From Alphaproteobacteria bacterium (GTDB lineage Bacteria > Pseudomonadota > Gammaproteobacteria > Burkholderiales > Burkholderiaceae_C): DNA of 64,000 nt. A program made the translations under genes and the position numbers. The stretch is taken from the NCBI GenBank assembly GCA_030054175.1, contig JASGCM010000004.1, forward strand, positions 1-64,000, given 5' to 3'. Numbering within the stretch: position 1 is the stretch's first letter; every line of letters starts with the position of its first letter. Below, one piece after another: positions 39,581 through 48,706 of this stretch. The notes beneath the pieces were generated by a model. That model was not told the origin of the DNA and searched no databases. It was given only the letters and a program-made list of their open reading frames with translations.

Positions 39581-41292
39581 GCCAGATCCTCGTGCCGGTG
39601 GGGGGCGATGGGTTGGGTGAGTCGGTCGAGCGTGCGTTTGACCAGCGGGTTGCTGGAAGCGAAACGCGGCTTGAAGGTCTTGCGCTGCTCGATCAGGTCT
39701 TGCTCATCGACATAGCCAATCAGCACGCCAGACTCGGTGATGCGGGCCTGTACCTCGGTGGTGGCGATCAGGCCATCGGGCACGGTCACCCGCTGGCGCG
39801 GCTGTCGGGCCCATTCGAACAGCTTTTCGTGCATGCGCTGACGCGCTGCGACATGCTCGGCATCAGCGCTGCCCCCCAAGTCACGCAGTTCTTGGGGATC
39901 TTGCTGCAAGTCGAACAGCATGGGGCGGTAGCCCTCGGCCCAAATGTATTTCCAGTGACCGTCAAAGATCATGCGCAGCCAACACTCGCGCGGCGGCGTT
40001 TGCAGCTCGATGCGAGCGTCTTGGAATGAATAGTCGTATTCGCTGACCACGGCTTGCCGCCAGTCGGGAGGTGTATGACCGAATAAAAACGAACGCAGCG
40101 AGCGACCATCGAGCACATGCGGCACAGCAGGCCCACCGTAGACATCAATGAAAGTGGGCAACAGATCCACCGACTCGACCAGGGCGCTGCAGCGGGTGCC
40201 CCGGGTGGTGTCGGCACGCGAGTCGGGGTCGACAATGATGAGAGGGGTCCGGATGGAGGGTTCGTGAAAGAATTCTTTCTCACCCAGCCAATGATCACCC
40301 AGGTAGTCGCCGTGGTCGGAACAAAACACGATCAGGGTCTGCTCCATTTGACCCGACTCGCGCAAATACGCCATCAGATCTCCGATGCTGTCGTCGATTT
40401 GTTTGACCAATCCCATATAGCCTGAAATCACTGCGTTGCGCACTTCGGGCTGGCTGAAGCTGCGCGACACCCGATGGTGGGTGAAGGCCGCGTACACGGG
40501 ATGCGGATCGTTCAGTTCTTGCTCATCGCGCACCAGGGATAGCGCGTGTTCGGGGCCATACATGCCGGCGTAAGGAGCCGACACCACATAAGGCCAGTGC
40601 GGCTTGATGTACGACAGATGCATCAGCCAAGGCTGATTGCCGGCCTGACGCAGAAAATCGATGGCGCGACGCGTGGTGTACGGGGTTTCGGCGTGCTCGT
40701 TGGGGATGCGAGCCGGCAAGCGGCTGTACTTGAGGTACCAACCTGAATGCAATGTACCGTCGTGGTCAACCACCGTATTGGCCCATGATTCCCATGGGTT
40801 GTCACCGCCAAAGCCCTGCGCGCGCAAGTAGTCGGAATAGTTGGGATCGGGGTCATGTCCCGAATAGGGGTGGATGCCGTCATCGCGCTCAAAAGGCTCA
40901 AAGCCGCACTCGGCGATGCGCACGCCTATGGCCGATTCGGGGTCGATGCCCATGCGCGACATGCCGGCATAATCGGCGCGCATATGGGTTTTGCCCACCA
41001 AAACGCTGCGCACACCCAAAGGACGCAAATGGTCGCCGATGGTCATCTCACCGGCTTTGAGCGGCACAAAATTCCAGCTCACCCCGTGCGAGTGCATGTA
41101 GCGACCGGTGTAGTAGCTCATGCGTGAGGGGCCACACACCGGGGACTGCACATAGGCGCGGTCAAATACGACCCCACGCGCTGCCAGGGCGTCGATGTGG
41201 GGGGTGTGCAAATGGGGGTGTCCATAGCAGGACAAATGATCGGCGCGCAGCTGATCGCACATGATGAAGAGAACGTTGCGCGGCTGGGTCAT
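39577..41292 (-). CDS. Sulfatase-family hydrolase (FGly type)
   Basis: A 571-residue alkaline-phosphatase-superfamily enzyme. The motif CGPSR fits the CxPSR consensus where cysteine is oxidised to formylglycine, and MCDQLRADH and CSDHGDYLGDHWLGEKE supply metal residues. No signal peptide is visible, so it is probably cytoplasmic. It may hydrolyse aryl sulfates; phosphonate monoesters or phosphodiesters are also possible in this branch. It is clearly paralogous to the sulfatase at 42350. Confidence 0.87.
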   Translation of the reverse strand: MTQPRNVLFIMCDQLRADHLSCYGHPHLHTPHIDALAARGVVFDRAYVQSPVCGPSRMSYYTGRYMHSHGVSWNFVPLKAGEMTIGDHLRPLGVRSVLVGKTHMRADYAGMSRMGIDPESAIGVRIAECGFEPFERDDGIHPYSGHDPDPNYSDYLRAQGFGGDNPWESWANTVVDHDGTLHSGWYLKYSRLPARIPNEHAETPYTTRRAIDFLRQAGNQPWLMHLSYIKPHWPYVVSAPYAGMYGPEHALSLVRDEQELNDPHPVYAAFTHHRVSRSFSQPEVRNAVISGYMGLVKQIDDSIGDLMAYLRESGQMEQTLIVFCSDHGDYLGDHWLGEKEFFHEPSIRTPLIIVDPDSRADTTRGTRCSALVESVDLLPTFIDVYGGPAVPHVLDGRSLRSFLFGHTPPDWRQAVVSEYDYSFQDARIELQTPPRECWLRMIFDGHWKYIWAEGYRPMLFDLQQDPQELRDLGGSADAEHVAARQRMHEKLFEWARQPRQRVTVPDGLIATTEVQARITESGVLIGYVDEQDLIEQRKTFKPRFASSNPLVKRTLDRLTQPIAPHRHEDLA

Positions 41293-41298
41293 CTCGTT

Positions 41299-42339
41299 TC
41301 AAACCCGCTTGGCCACTTGTTGACGGATGATGGTCAAAGCCTTGTCGGCCATGATGGCTTTGGGCACCGTCTGAGCACCGCGGCGCACCGCCCGATGTTG
41401 CGCCTCGACCATGGCCTGGTCTTCGGCAAAAGCGGCCATGATGTTTCGATGCACGATGTCGGTCATCTCGGGGTTGTCAACCTCGAAATTGCGCCAATGG
41501 ATCCAGAAGTAATGCGTGTGATCCTCATCTTGAGGGGTCAGCGCGGCAATGTGATGGAACTCGATCGCACCTTCGCGCGAGCCATGGGGTTTGTCGCGTG
41601 CGCCTGTGCCGGTGGGCGCAGAGCCTGAATCGAGCGACATGACCGCCGGTAAATGCCAACGGAAACAGTGCCAGGCGTCGACGTTGCCCGGGAAGCGCCC
41701 TACCGATTGGTGAAAGCGGGATGCCGGCACGTCGATGTACCAACGGTCGGTCTGTACGCCCTCGGTCAACGGAGTGACCTGGGTCGAGAAATCGGCCTGT
41801 TGCACCGAGCCCACGGTGTTGGGGTGCACAAAGGGCAAATGACCAAAGTCGAGCAGATTGTCGGCCACCAGGCTCATGTGCGCGTGGACGTGCAGATAAC
41901 CTTGCGAGGGCGCCCAACGAGGGTCGTGCGCCCAAGGCGCGTCGATGATCTTGGTGGTGTCGGCCTGCTCGGGTATGCCCATCCACACCCACAGGAATCC
42001 GTCTTTTTCGACCAGCGGATAGCGTCGCACGCACATATTGGGGTGGCCTTGTGGCTGCGCCGGAATCTCTAGGCACTGCCCCACGGCGCCAAACTTCACC
42101 CCGTGGTACATGCAGCGGATGCCGTCGGACTCGATCCGCCCTTTCGAGAGCGGTGCCAGGCGGTGCGCGCAGCGATCTTCCAGTGCCACCGCCTCGCCAG
42201 CAGCGGTGCGAAAGAGCACCAGATCGTCGCCCAGCACGGTTCGCGCCAATGGTTCTTGAGCCGTGACTTCGCTGGGCCAGGCCACCATGTACCAAGCGTC
42301 GCGCAGAAAAAATTTGTCGGGCAATATGGCTAGACTCAT
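41299..42339 (-). CDS. Rieske [2Fe-2S] oxygenase, VanA type
   Basis: A 346-residue VanA-type oxygenase with Rieske residues CAH and CMYH and iron-site helix DNLLDFGHLPFVHPNT. ATG at 42339 chosen, with AAGGA 6 bases upstream, giving a 10-base gap after the preceding sulfatase. It lies between two sulfatase genes and would demethylate or hydroxylate an aromatic acid, sharing the VanB-type reductase of the operon. Confidence 0.9.
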   Translation of the reverse strand: MSLAILPDKFFLRDAWYMVAWPSEVTAQEPLARTVLGDDLVLFRTAAGEAVALEDRCAHRLAPLSKGRIESDGIRCMYHGVKFGAVGQCLEIPAQPQGHPNMCVRRYPLVEKDGFLWVWMGIPEQADTTKIIDAPWAHDPRWAPSQGYLHVHAHMSLVADNLLDFGHLPFVHPNTVGSVQQADFSTQVTPLTEGVQTDRWYIDVPASRFHQSVGRFPGNVDAWHCFRWHLPAVMSLDSGSAPTGTGARDKPHGSREGAIEFHHIAALTPQDEDHTHYFWIHWRNFEVDNPEMTDIVHRNIMAAFAEDQAMVEAQHRAVRRGAQTVPKAIMADKALTIIRQQVAKRV

Positions 42340-42349
42340 GATATTTCCT

Positions 42350-43924
42350 TCACCACTCTCCAATGATCACGCCCCCGGCTGCTGCCGGGTTCGCTCGTTT
42401 CATGATGTCGGCGTCCGATATGGTGACACGATTGCGCCGCAACCGCATCCAGTCAAACACCAAGCCCAAGTGCTCGTCGCGAACTTGGGCATACCCTGGG
42501 TCGCGCCCCAAATCGCGCAGCTCTTGCGGGTCTTCCAGAAGGTCAAAGAGTTGCGGCGGCAGGCCGTCGTAATGGATGTATTTGTAGCGATCGCTGCGGG
42601 CCATGACCATGCGCGCCTGATGCGGCTTCAAGCCCAACTCGCGCGCAGCGCCGTATATGGCGTAATCGAGTTCCGAGAATGCGGCTTCACGGATCGAGTT
42701 GGTGCGCCCTTCCAGCAAGGGGCGCAGTGAGCGACCCTCCAGCCAATGTCGAGGCAACTCCTGCCCCACAGTTTCCAAAAAAGTCGGCACCAGGTCGATG
42801 GCCTCGACCAACGCCTGGCTGGTGGTGCCATGGGTTTGGGGGGAGGACGGATCGGCCACGATCATGGGGATGCGCACCCCTTGTTCATACATGAACTCTT
42901 TCTCGCCCAACCAGTGGTCACCCAAATAGTCGCTGTGGTCGGCGGTGAACACGATCATGGTGTTGTCCCACAGGCCTCGCTCTTTCATGAATGCAAACAG
43001 GCGCCCCAGGTAATCGTCGACTTGCTTGACCAGCCCCATGTAGGCCGGAATCACGTTATCGCGGTCGACATCGCGTGAGAACGCAACGCCCTCCGGGTGT
43101 CGGCGGAAACCGGCGTACACCGGATGGTCGTCCTGGCGCTCATGTTCGGCCCGGATCGGGGCTTGAATGTCCTCGCGGCCGTACATCTTGTGGTAAGGGG
43201 CTTGGACAATGTAAGGCCAGTGAGGCTTGATGTACGACAAATGCAGCAACCAGGGGCGATCGCCATGCTCGGTCATGAAGTCCATGGCGCGCTTGGTCAT
43301 GTACGCAGTCTCTGAATGCTCGTCAGGGGCGCGCGTAGGCAGATGGGCATTTCGGTAGTACCAGCCACTGGCGATCTGACCGTTCTCGTCTTCGCCGGCG
43401 TTGGCCCAGGTGTGCCAGGGGTTGTCGCCAGTCATGCCATGGCCGCGCAGGTATTCGTTGTAGGCCAGTTTGGGGTCGACTTTGCTGTCGGGGTGGACGC
43501 CGTCATCGCGCTCGTACGGCTCAAATCCGGCTTCGGCGGCGTAACGGGCTTCGGGGCCCTCGGGCGCCAGAGCATAACGGGATAGCCCATCGCGGTCGGC
43601 GTACATGTGGGTCTTGCCGACCACCGCCACGCGCATGCCACTGTGGCGCAGGTGGTCACACAGGGTCTGCTCGCCCAGGGGCAAGGGGATGAAATTCCAG
43701 GTCGCACCGTGCGAGAACACGTAGCGTCCCGAATAGAACGAGGCCCTGGATGGGCCGCAATTGGGCGACTGGCAGTAAGCCCGGTCAAAGCGCACACCGC
43801 GTCGAGCGATTTCGTCGATATGGGGGGTGTGCAACGTGCGATGACCGTAGCACGACAAGTAATCGGCGCGCAGCTGATCACACATGATGAAGAGGATATT
43901 CTTGACTTTGCTCATGGTTGTCAT
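42350..43924 (-). CDS. Sulfatase-family hydrolase (FGly type), second paralogue
   Basis: A 524-residue paralogue of the sulfatase at 39577, sharing FIMCDQLRADYLSCYGH, the CGPSR formylglycine motif, GYVGKTHM-like region and DHSDYLGDHWLGEKEF. The two are roughly half identical by eye. No signal peptide. An internal ATG (MSKVKNIL) three codons on is an equally good start. Substrate unknown; probably a sulfate or phosphate/phosphonate ester of an aromatic compound. Confidence 0.87.
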   Translation of the reverse strand: MTTMSKVKNILFIMCDQLRADYLSCYGHRTLHTPHIDEIARRGVRFDRAYCQSPNCGPSRASFYSGRYVFSHGATWNFIPLPLGEQTLCDHLRHSGMRVAVVGKTHMYADRDGLSRYALAPEGPEARYAAEAGFEPYERDDGVHPDSKVDPKLAYNEYLRGHGMTGDNPWHTWANAGEDENGQIASGWYYRNAHLPTRAPDEHSETAYMTKRAMDFMTEHGDRPWLLHLSYIKPHWPYIVQAPYHKMYGREDIQAPIRAEHERQDDHPVYAGFRRHPEGVAFSRDVDRDNVIPAYMGLVKQVDDYLGRLFAFMKERGLWDNTMIVFTADHSDYLGDHWLGEKEFMYEQGVRIPMIVADPSSPQTHGTTSQALVEAIDLVPTFLETVGQELPRHWLEGRSLRPLLEGRTNSIREAAFSELDYAIYGAARELGLKPHQARMVMARSDRYKYIHYDGLPPQLFDLLEDPQELRDLGRDPGYAQVRDEHLGLVFDWMRLRRNRVTISDADIMKRANPAAAGGVIIGEW

Positions 43925-43928
43925 GGTT

Positions 43929-44738
43929 TCAAATCGTCACCCCGCCATCGACACCGATGACTTGTCCGGTGATGTGGCATGCCAGGTCGGTCGCCAAAAA
44001 GCCCACGCAGGCGGCGACATCTTCGACGCTCTGGGGTCGTTGCATGGGCACGTGCAAACGCACCCGTTGATCGAATTTGTCGCCTTCCGATTCAGGCAAC
44101 GTGCCGCGTTGAACCAACTCGCCCCACATCGGGGTGCGGATATAGCCGGGGCACACGGCATTGACGGTGACCAGCGCCATGGCGAGGTCACGGGCCAAGA
44201 CCTTGCTCAAGGATATCAGGGCCGCTTTTGAGACACTGTAGGCGGGCATGTAAGGTGTCGAGATCACCCCAGTGATGGAAGAGATGTTGATGATGCGGCC
44301 GGCCTTGGATGCCAGCAAGGGTTCACGGGCAGCAGCGCACCAATGCACGGCACCCATCAAATTGATGTCGAGCGTGCGGCGCCATTCCTCAGGTGTACAT
44401 CGGGTGTAGGGCTGACCCGGGGCCGATGCGACACCGGCGCAATTGACCAACACGTCGATGCCACCCCAAGACTGGCACACCGCTTGGGCCGCCTGCTCGA
44501 CCTGCGCGACGTCGCTGACATCACAGGCGATGCCCTGAGCTTGTGCGCCGGCCTGGTGCAGCGTTTGGGCCATCTGCTCGGCACCGCCAGCGCTGCGATC
44601 GGCGATAAGCACTTTGGCGCCCAGCCCGGCCAGTTCGCGCGCAATGGCGCTGCCGATCCCCATGGCTCCACCAGTCACCACAGCCACCCGCCCTTGCAGG
44701 CTGACTTGGTTCAATCGAGACAGTGCACCGGTGTCCAT
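43929..44738 (-). CDS. Short-chain dehydrogenase next to ring-hydroxylating dioxygenase
   Basis: A 269-residue SDR with GGAMGIGSAIA and catalytic YSVSK. Its start is one base after the dioxygenase beta-subunit stop, so it probably oxidises the cis-dihydrodiol made by the alpha/beta dioxygenase to a catechol. This role is inferred from position. Confidence 0.85.
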   Translation of the reverse strand: MDTGALSRLNQVSLQGRVAVVTGGAMGIGSAIARELAGLGAKVLIADRSAGGAEQMAQTLHQAGAQAQGIACDVSDVAQVEQAAQAVCQSWGGIDVLVNCAGVASAPGQPYTRCTPEEWRRTLDINLMGAVHWCAAAREPLLASKAGRIINISSITGVISTPYMPAYSVSKAALISLSKVLARDLAMALVTVNAVCPGYIRTPMWGELVQRGTLPESEGDKFDQRVRLHVPMQRPQSVEDVAACVGFLATDLACHITGQVIGVDGGVTI

Positions 44739-44739
44739 A

Positions 44740-45264
44740 TCAGAAGAAGATACTCAGGTTTTTTTGGGTCACGACCGACTGGTCGAGAATGATGTCGCGC
44801 CGATAAATTTGCCACTCGTCCTGGTGCGGGCGCAGGTAATCGTGCCGAAAACCGCTGAAAAATTCGAAGTCGTACTCCAGGTGCGAACGGTACAGCAAAA
44901 AGGTGCTGCGAACTTCCAGCCGACCATCGTCTTCGACCTTCAAGACTTCGACATTGCCCAGCAGGTGACGGGTGCGTGAAGGGGGCGTCTCGGCCCAGGC
45001 CATGCCGGTCTGCAGACGTTTGACACGGTTGGTCAGGCTGGTCTTGTCATCGTCAAAGTGGGCGACTTCGCCAAAGTTGCTGATTTCTTTGCCCAGGTCA
45101 CGGCCGATGCGGTTGGTGATGACTGGCATCCAGTAACGCAAATCGTCGCTGAACAGACTCAGCCAATCGGTCAGTTGGTGGTCGTCTTGCAAGCGAGCCT
45201 CACGCGTGAGAAAGGCTTGGACCCGAAACCACAAGGCCATGTCGGCCACGGCGTGCTCACTCAT
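44740..45264 (-). CDS. Aromatic ring-hydroxylating dioxygenase, beta subunit
   Basis: A 174-residue small subunit with the family segment DHQLTDWLSLFSDDLRYWMPV and a SnoaL-like cone fold. It has a structural role in the alpha3-beta3 oxygenase. Overlaps the alpha-subunit gene by 4 bases. Confidence 0.93.
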   Translation of the reverse strand: MSEHAVADMALWFRVQAFLTREARLQDDHQLTDWLSLFSDDLRYWMPVITNRIGRDLGKEISNFGEVAHFDDDKTSLTNRVKRLQTGMAWAETPPSRTRHLLGNVEVLKVEDDGRLEVRSTFLLYRSHLEYDFEFFSGFRHDYLRPHQDEWQIYRRDIILDQSVVTQKNLSIFF

Positions 45265-46595
45265 GATTGCACCTGCTGGCAGGCGCGACGCGTCATATCG
45301 GGCACGGCAGGCTCGCGGGTGTCGTCCATCAATGCGGCCCAGTGCTGGTAGAAGGCGCGCTGATTGATTTCGGACTGGAACTTGCCCAAACGGCCCCTGA
45401 TGTCCGGGTGGATGGCGCTCGGGTCTTTGATCTCGTCACCCAAACCCATCTCCAGATTTTGCGGATAACGGCGAGCCACATAGCCCTCGCTGGATGAATG
45501 GCACTGCACCCAGTTATCGACGTCATCGGCCTCCCAGGTGCCGCTGGTACCGTGGCGTTGCAACATGTGCAGCGCTTTCTCACGCTTGTAAGCCTCGGGG
45601 GCGGCTTTGTCGACGAAACACCAGCCCCAGGCCTCAGTCAATTTCGGCCCCTTGGGGTGCCAGACCCGGATTGCACCGCCCTGCCACAAGAGAGACACAT
45701 TGGGAAAGATAGAGGCGTGCATGGGCGAGAAATGCAGGCCACGCAAATCGCCCAAGCGCTGAATCGACTCTTCCAAGCGGCTTTTTTCGTAGTCGAGGAA
45801 CTCGGGCAACGACATCTCGTAGACCTGCTCCCGGTTTTCCGCCCAACGAACGCCAAAGCCATGGCCTCCGCCTGGGTTGACCTGAAAACCCTCGTAGCCA
45901 TATCCGCTTTTGCGCCGCGGCATGCCTTCAAAACCCGAGACCCAAGCCGATTTGTGACTGACCGGACCGTGGTAGCTGTCGCCAATGAAATTGTCGACCG
46001 GAAATTTCCAGTTGGTGTGAACCAGCCACTTGTGGGTACCAGGCAGGAACTCTACGCCACCATCGCGGCGATCGAGCATCATGTCCAGGTACCAGGCCAT
46101 ATCGCCCAAAAACTCAAGCAAAGGGGGCGCATGCTGATCGAAGGTGGCGAACAACAGACCCTTGTAGCTGTCGATCTTGGCCACCGGCACTAAACCGTGG
46201 GCGTCCAAATCGAGCTTTTCCAAGTAGATTTCCTTGTAGCCTGGCACATTGGTCAGGCGACCGTCGTTGCCAAAGGTCCAGCCGTGGAAGGGGCAACTGA
46301 ACGCGCGGACATTGCCAGCATCGGCGCGGCAGACCCGGTTGCCACGGTGGCGACACATGTTCAGATAGCAACCAATGGAGCCATCTGATTTGCGGGTCAC
46401 AATGACCGGGTCACGACCCATGTAGGTGGTGAAGAAATCATTCGGCTTGGGCAACATCGATTCATGCCCCAGCAACAACCAACAGCGGGCGAAAATGCGC
46501 TCGAGTTCCAGTTCAAAAATTTGCGGGTCAGAGAAGATTCGGCGATCCAGATCACCCCACCTCAGGTCCATCATGTGTTCGAAATGTGACTTCAT
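45261..46595 (-). CDS. Aromatic ring-hydroxylating dioxygenase, Rieske alpha subunit
   Basis: A 444-residue catalytic subunit of an alpha/beta dioxygenase. The Rieske motif is CRHRGNRVC...CPFHGW and the mononuclear iron site begins DNFIGDSYHG. The ATG at 46595 is preferred, with AAGGAG 8 bases upstream; a long N-terminal extension to 46784 is antisense to the reductase and not credible. It would cis-dihydroxylate an aromatic substrate with electrons from the adjacent reductase. Confidence 0.93.
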   Translation of the reverse strand: MKSHFEHMMDLRWGDLDRRIFSDPQIFELELERIFARCWLLLGHESMLPKPNDFFTTYMGRDPVIVTRKSDGSIGCYLNMCRHRGNRVCRADAGNVRAFSCPFHGWTFGNDGRLTNVPGYKEIYLEKLDLDAHGLVPVAKIDSYKGLLFATFDQHAPPLLEFLGDMAWYLDMMLDRRDGGVEFLPGTHKWLVHTNWKFPVDNFIGDSYHGPVSHKSAWVSGFEGMPRRKSGYGYEGFQVNPGGGHGFGVRWAENREQVYEMSLPEFLDYEKSRLEESIQRLGDLRGLHFSPMHASIFPNVSLLWQGGAIRVWHPKGPKLTEAWGWCFVDKAAPEAYKREKALHMLQRHGTSGTWEADDVDNWVQCHSSSEGYVARRYPQNLEMGLGDEIKDPSAIHPDIRGRLGKFQSEINQRAFYQHWAALMDDTREPAVPDMTRRACQQVQS

Positions 46596-46624
46596 CGCTT
46601 TGCTCCTTTGAACCCCATCTGGTC

Positions 46625-47587
46625 CTATAGATCGATCACCAGACGTTCGCTTTTGGCCCGCGAGACGCAAATCATCAGGCTCTTGTTGGCCTGTCTCTCC
46701 TGCTCGCTCAGTATTTGGTCGCGGTGATCGAGTTCGCCCTCGATCACCATGCATTCGCAAGACCCACAGTTGCCCTCGCGGCACACCGATGGCACGATGA
46801 CGCCAGCCAATTCCAGCGCATCCAATATGCTCACGCCCACGGGCACTTCCACGACTTGACCCGAGCGCTTCAAGTGCACGTTGAAAGTGCGATCACCAGC
46901 GGCTGGGGCCGCTGGTGCACCGCCAAACGATTCAAAGTGCAGGCGATCGACCGGGTGGCCAAGCGCCACGCCGACTTCTCGAACCTTGTCCATCAGTGGC
47001 TGCGGACCACAGCAATAGACCTGGGTCGCAGGATTGAGGCCATGAAACAGCGCACTGACGTCCAATGGCCGGCCGCCGTGCTCGTCGTCAAAATGCGTCT
47101 GCAAAACACCGGGCATGGACTGCAATTCATTGACATAGGCGGCATGGGCGCGCGATCGGGCTGCCAACACCAGATGCCAACCCCGGCCCTGAGCTTCGCG
47201 CTCGCGCGCCATGGCCAGCAAGGGGGTGATGCCGATGCCACCGGCAACCAGCAAGACAGGATCGTCGCTGTCGGCCATGGCAAAGAGATTGCGCGGCAGG
47301 CCCACCTCAACGCAACCGCCCGGGCTCCAATGCTGGTGCATGTGTGCCGATCCGCCACGGCTTTGCGCCGCCAGGGAGACCGCCATCACGTAGTGCTGCG
47401 TCGGTTGTCCCTCGCTGGGCTGGGTCAGGGAATAGGCCCGCGCCAATTGGGGGGTGATGAAGACGTCGATGTGCGCCCCAGCGTGATACCCAGGCAATAA
47501 CTTCCCGTCAGGGTCGGTCAACGTCCATTCGACGATGCCTAGGGCCACATCTTTGCGACCTTTGATTATGAGTTTTTGCGTCTCCAT
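46625..47587 (-). CDS. VanB-type oxygenase reductase (FMN, NAD, [2Fe-2S])
   Basis: A 320-residue reductase of the phthalate-dioxygenase-reductase/VanB family with flavin domain, NAD domain (GGIGITPLL) and C-terminal plant-type ferredoxin with CREGNCGSCE and a final cysteine in MICVSR. It passes electrons from NAD(P)H to Rieske oxygenases. It is the first gene of the 13-gene operon, and the only such reductase visible, so it may serve all oxygenases there. ATG at 47587 chosen; a frame reaching 47623 lacks family similarity. Confidence 0.9.
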   Translation of the reverse strand: METQKLIIKGRKDVALGIVEWTLTDPDGKLLPGYHAGAHIDVFITPQLARAYSLTQPSEGQPTQHYVMAVSLAAQSRGGSAHMHQHWSPGGCVEVGLPRNLFAMADSDDPVLLVAGGIGITPLLAMAREREAQGRGWHLVLAARSRAHAAYVNELQSMPGVLQTHFDDEHGGRPLDVSALFHGLNPATQVYCCGPQPLMDKVREVGVALGHPVDRLHFESFGGAPAAPAAGDRTFNVHLKRSGQVVEVPVGVSILDALELAGVIVPSVCREGNCGSCECMVIEGELDHRDQILSEQERQANKSLMICVSRAKSERLVIDL

Positions 47588-47609
47588 GTCTCGAAGCGTA
47601 AAATTCGCT

Positions 47610-47623
47610 TTGACCACGGTCAA
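47610..47623. promoter_or_regulatory. Candidate LysR operator, first dyad
   Basis: TTGACCACGGTCAA: perfect 6-base arms around AC, in the 86-base divergent region between the VanB-type reductase operon and the LysR gene at 47674. Confidence 0.5.
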
Positions 47624-47634
47624 GAAAATTCTTG
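47621..47634. promoter_or_regulatory. Candidate LysR operator, second dyad
   Basis: CAAGAAAATTCTTG: perfect 6-base arms around AA. It overlaps the previous dyad by three bases. Two dyads close together fit the recognition and activation sites used by LysR activators, though the exact T-N11-A pattern is not clean. Confidence 0.45.
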
Positions 47635-47673
47635 TTTTCAGCGATAACCAAAATTCATACCCAAGGCGCCCAT

Positions 47674-48594
47674 TTGAAGCTGAACCAAATCCAGGCCCTG
47701 GTGGCCATTGCCGAAACCGGCAGCATCCGTACGGCCGCTGTCCGTGTCGGGGTCACGCAACCTGCTTTGAGCAAATCCTTGCAAAGCCTGGAAGAGGAAT
47801 TGAGCGTGGCCTTGGTGCATCGCACCTCGCGTGGGGTTAATTTGACCCCGTTTGGCCAAGCCATGGTCACTCGCGGACGCGGCATCGCCCAAGAGGTGGA
47901 TCGGTTGCGCGAGCAAATCGAACAAATGCGTGGGGCTTTGCAAGGCACGGTGAATCTGGCGGTATCACCCAGTCCTTCCGTGATCTTGCTGCCACAGGCG
48001 CTGTCGCGTTTCAGGCAAGAGTACCCGAATGTGCAATTGCGCATCCGCGAAGCGGTGTTCCCCGACACCCTGCAAATGCTGCGCGAGGGCTTGGCGGACA
48101 TCGCCCTGGGGGCGCACCCCCACATCAAAAAAAGCAAACAACCAGAGTTTTTGGTCGAGCTTCTCTACTACAACCGCTTGGTGGTCACGGGCCGCGTCGG
48201 CCATCCCAAAGCCGGGGCTGAATCGTTGTCTGAATTGCTCGATTGTGATTGGTTGCTGCACGGCCCCGAGGAGGGACCTGGCTCGATGTATGCGCCCGTC
48301 TTCAAAGCGCACCAGTTACCGCCGCCAGTGCCCAGCATCATCTCGCAGTCGTTCATCGCCACACTGAGCTTACGGGAGGGGTCAGATGCGCTTTCTCTTT
48401 TGCCCGAGCGATTGATCCGCAATCTGATCACCAGTCGGCGCTTACTGATGCTGCCCATCCGCGAGCTGACACCGCGCTTGGACGTTTCGATGATCGTTCG
48501 AGCCAATCAACCACTGACACCGGTTGCGCAAAAGCTGCTGCAAATTCTGCGTCGTACTGCGCCGAGCAACGCCGACTTGCCCGAGATGGTTTGA
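47674..48594 (+). CDS. LysR-type transcriptional regulator of the Rieske/sulfatase operon
   Basis: A 306-residue LysR protein with recognition segment AAVRVGVTQPALSKSLQSLEEEL. A TTG at 47674 gives the canonical start KLNQIQALVAIAETGS with AAGGCG upstream; a TTG at 47632 would add 14 unrelated residues. It is divergent from the 13-gene operon across a region with two dyads, so it is its probable regulator. The effector is unknown. Confidence 0.9.
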   Translation: MKLNQIQALVAIAETGSIRTAAVRVGVTQPALSKSLQSLEEELSVALVHRTSRGVNLTPFGQAMVTRGRGIAQEVDRLREQIEQMRGALQGTVNLAVSPSPSVILLPQALSRFRQEYPNVQLRIREAVFPDTLQMLREGLADIALGAHPHIKKSKQPEFLVELLYYNRLVVTGRVGHPKAGAESLSELLDCDWLLHGPEEGPGSMYAPVFKAHQLPPPVPSIISQSFIATLSLREGSDALSLLPERLIRNLITSRRLLMLPIRELTPRLDVSMIVRANQPLTPVAQKLLQILRRTAPSNADLPEMV

Positions 48595-48706
48595 GCGCAG
48601 GGCTGAAGCGGTGTAGCGGATGCGCCATTCGCACCAGACCACGGTCGGTGGCCTGGGTTTGCACCGTACCGCCGGAGAAATGGCGTGACTCGGGGGAGTC
48701 TATCGG

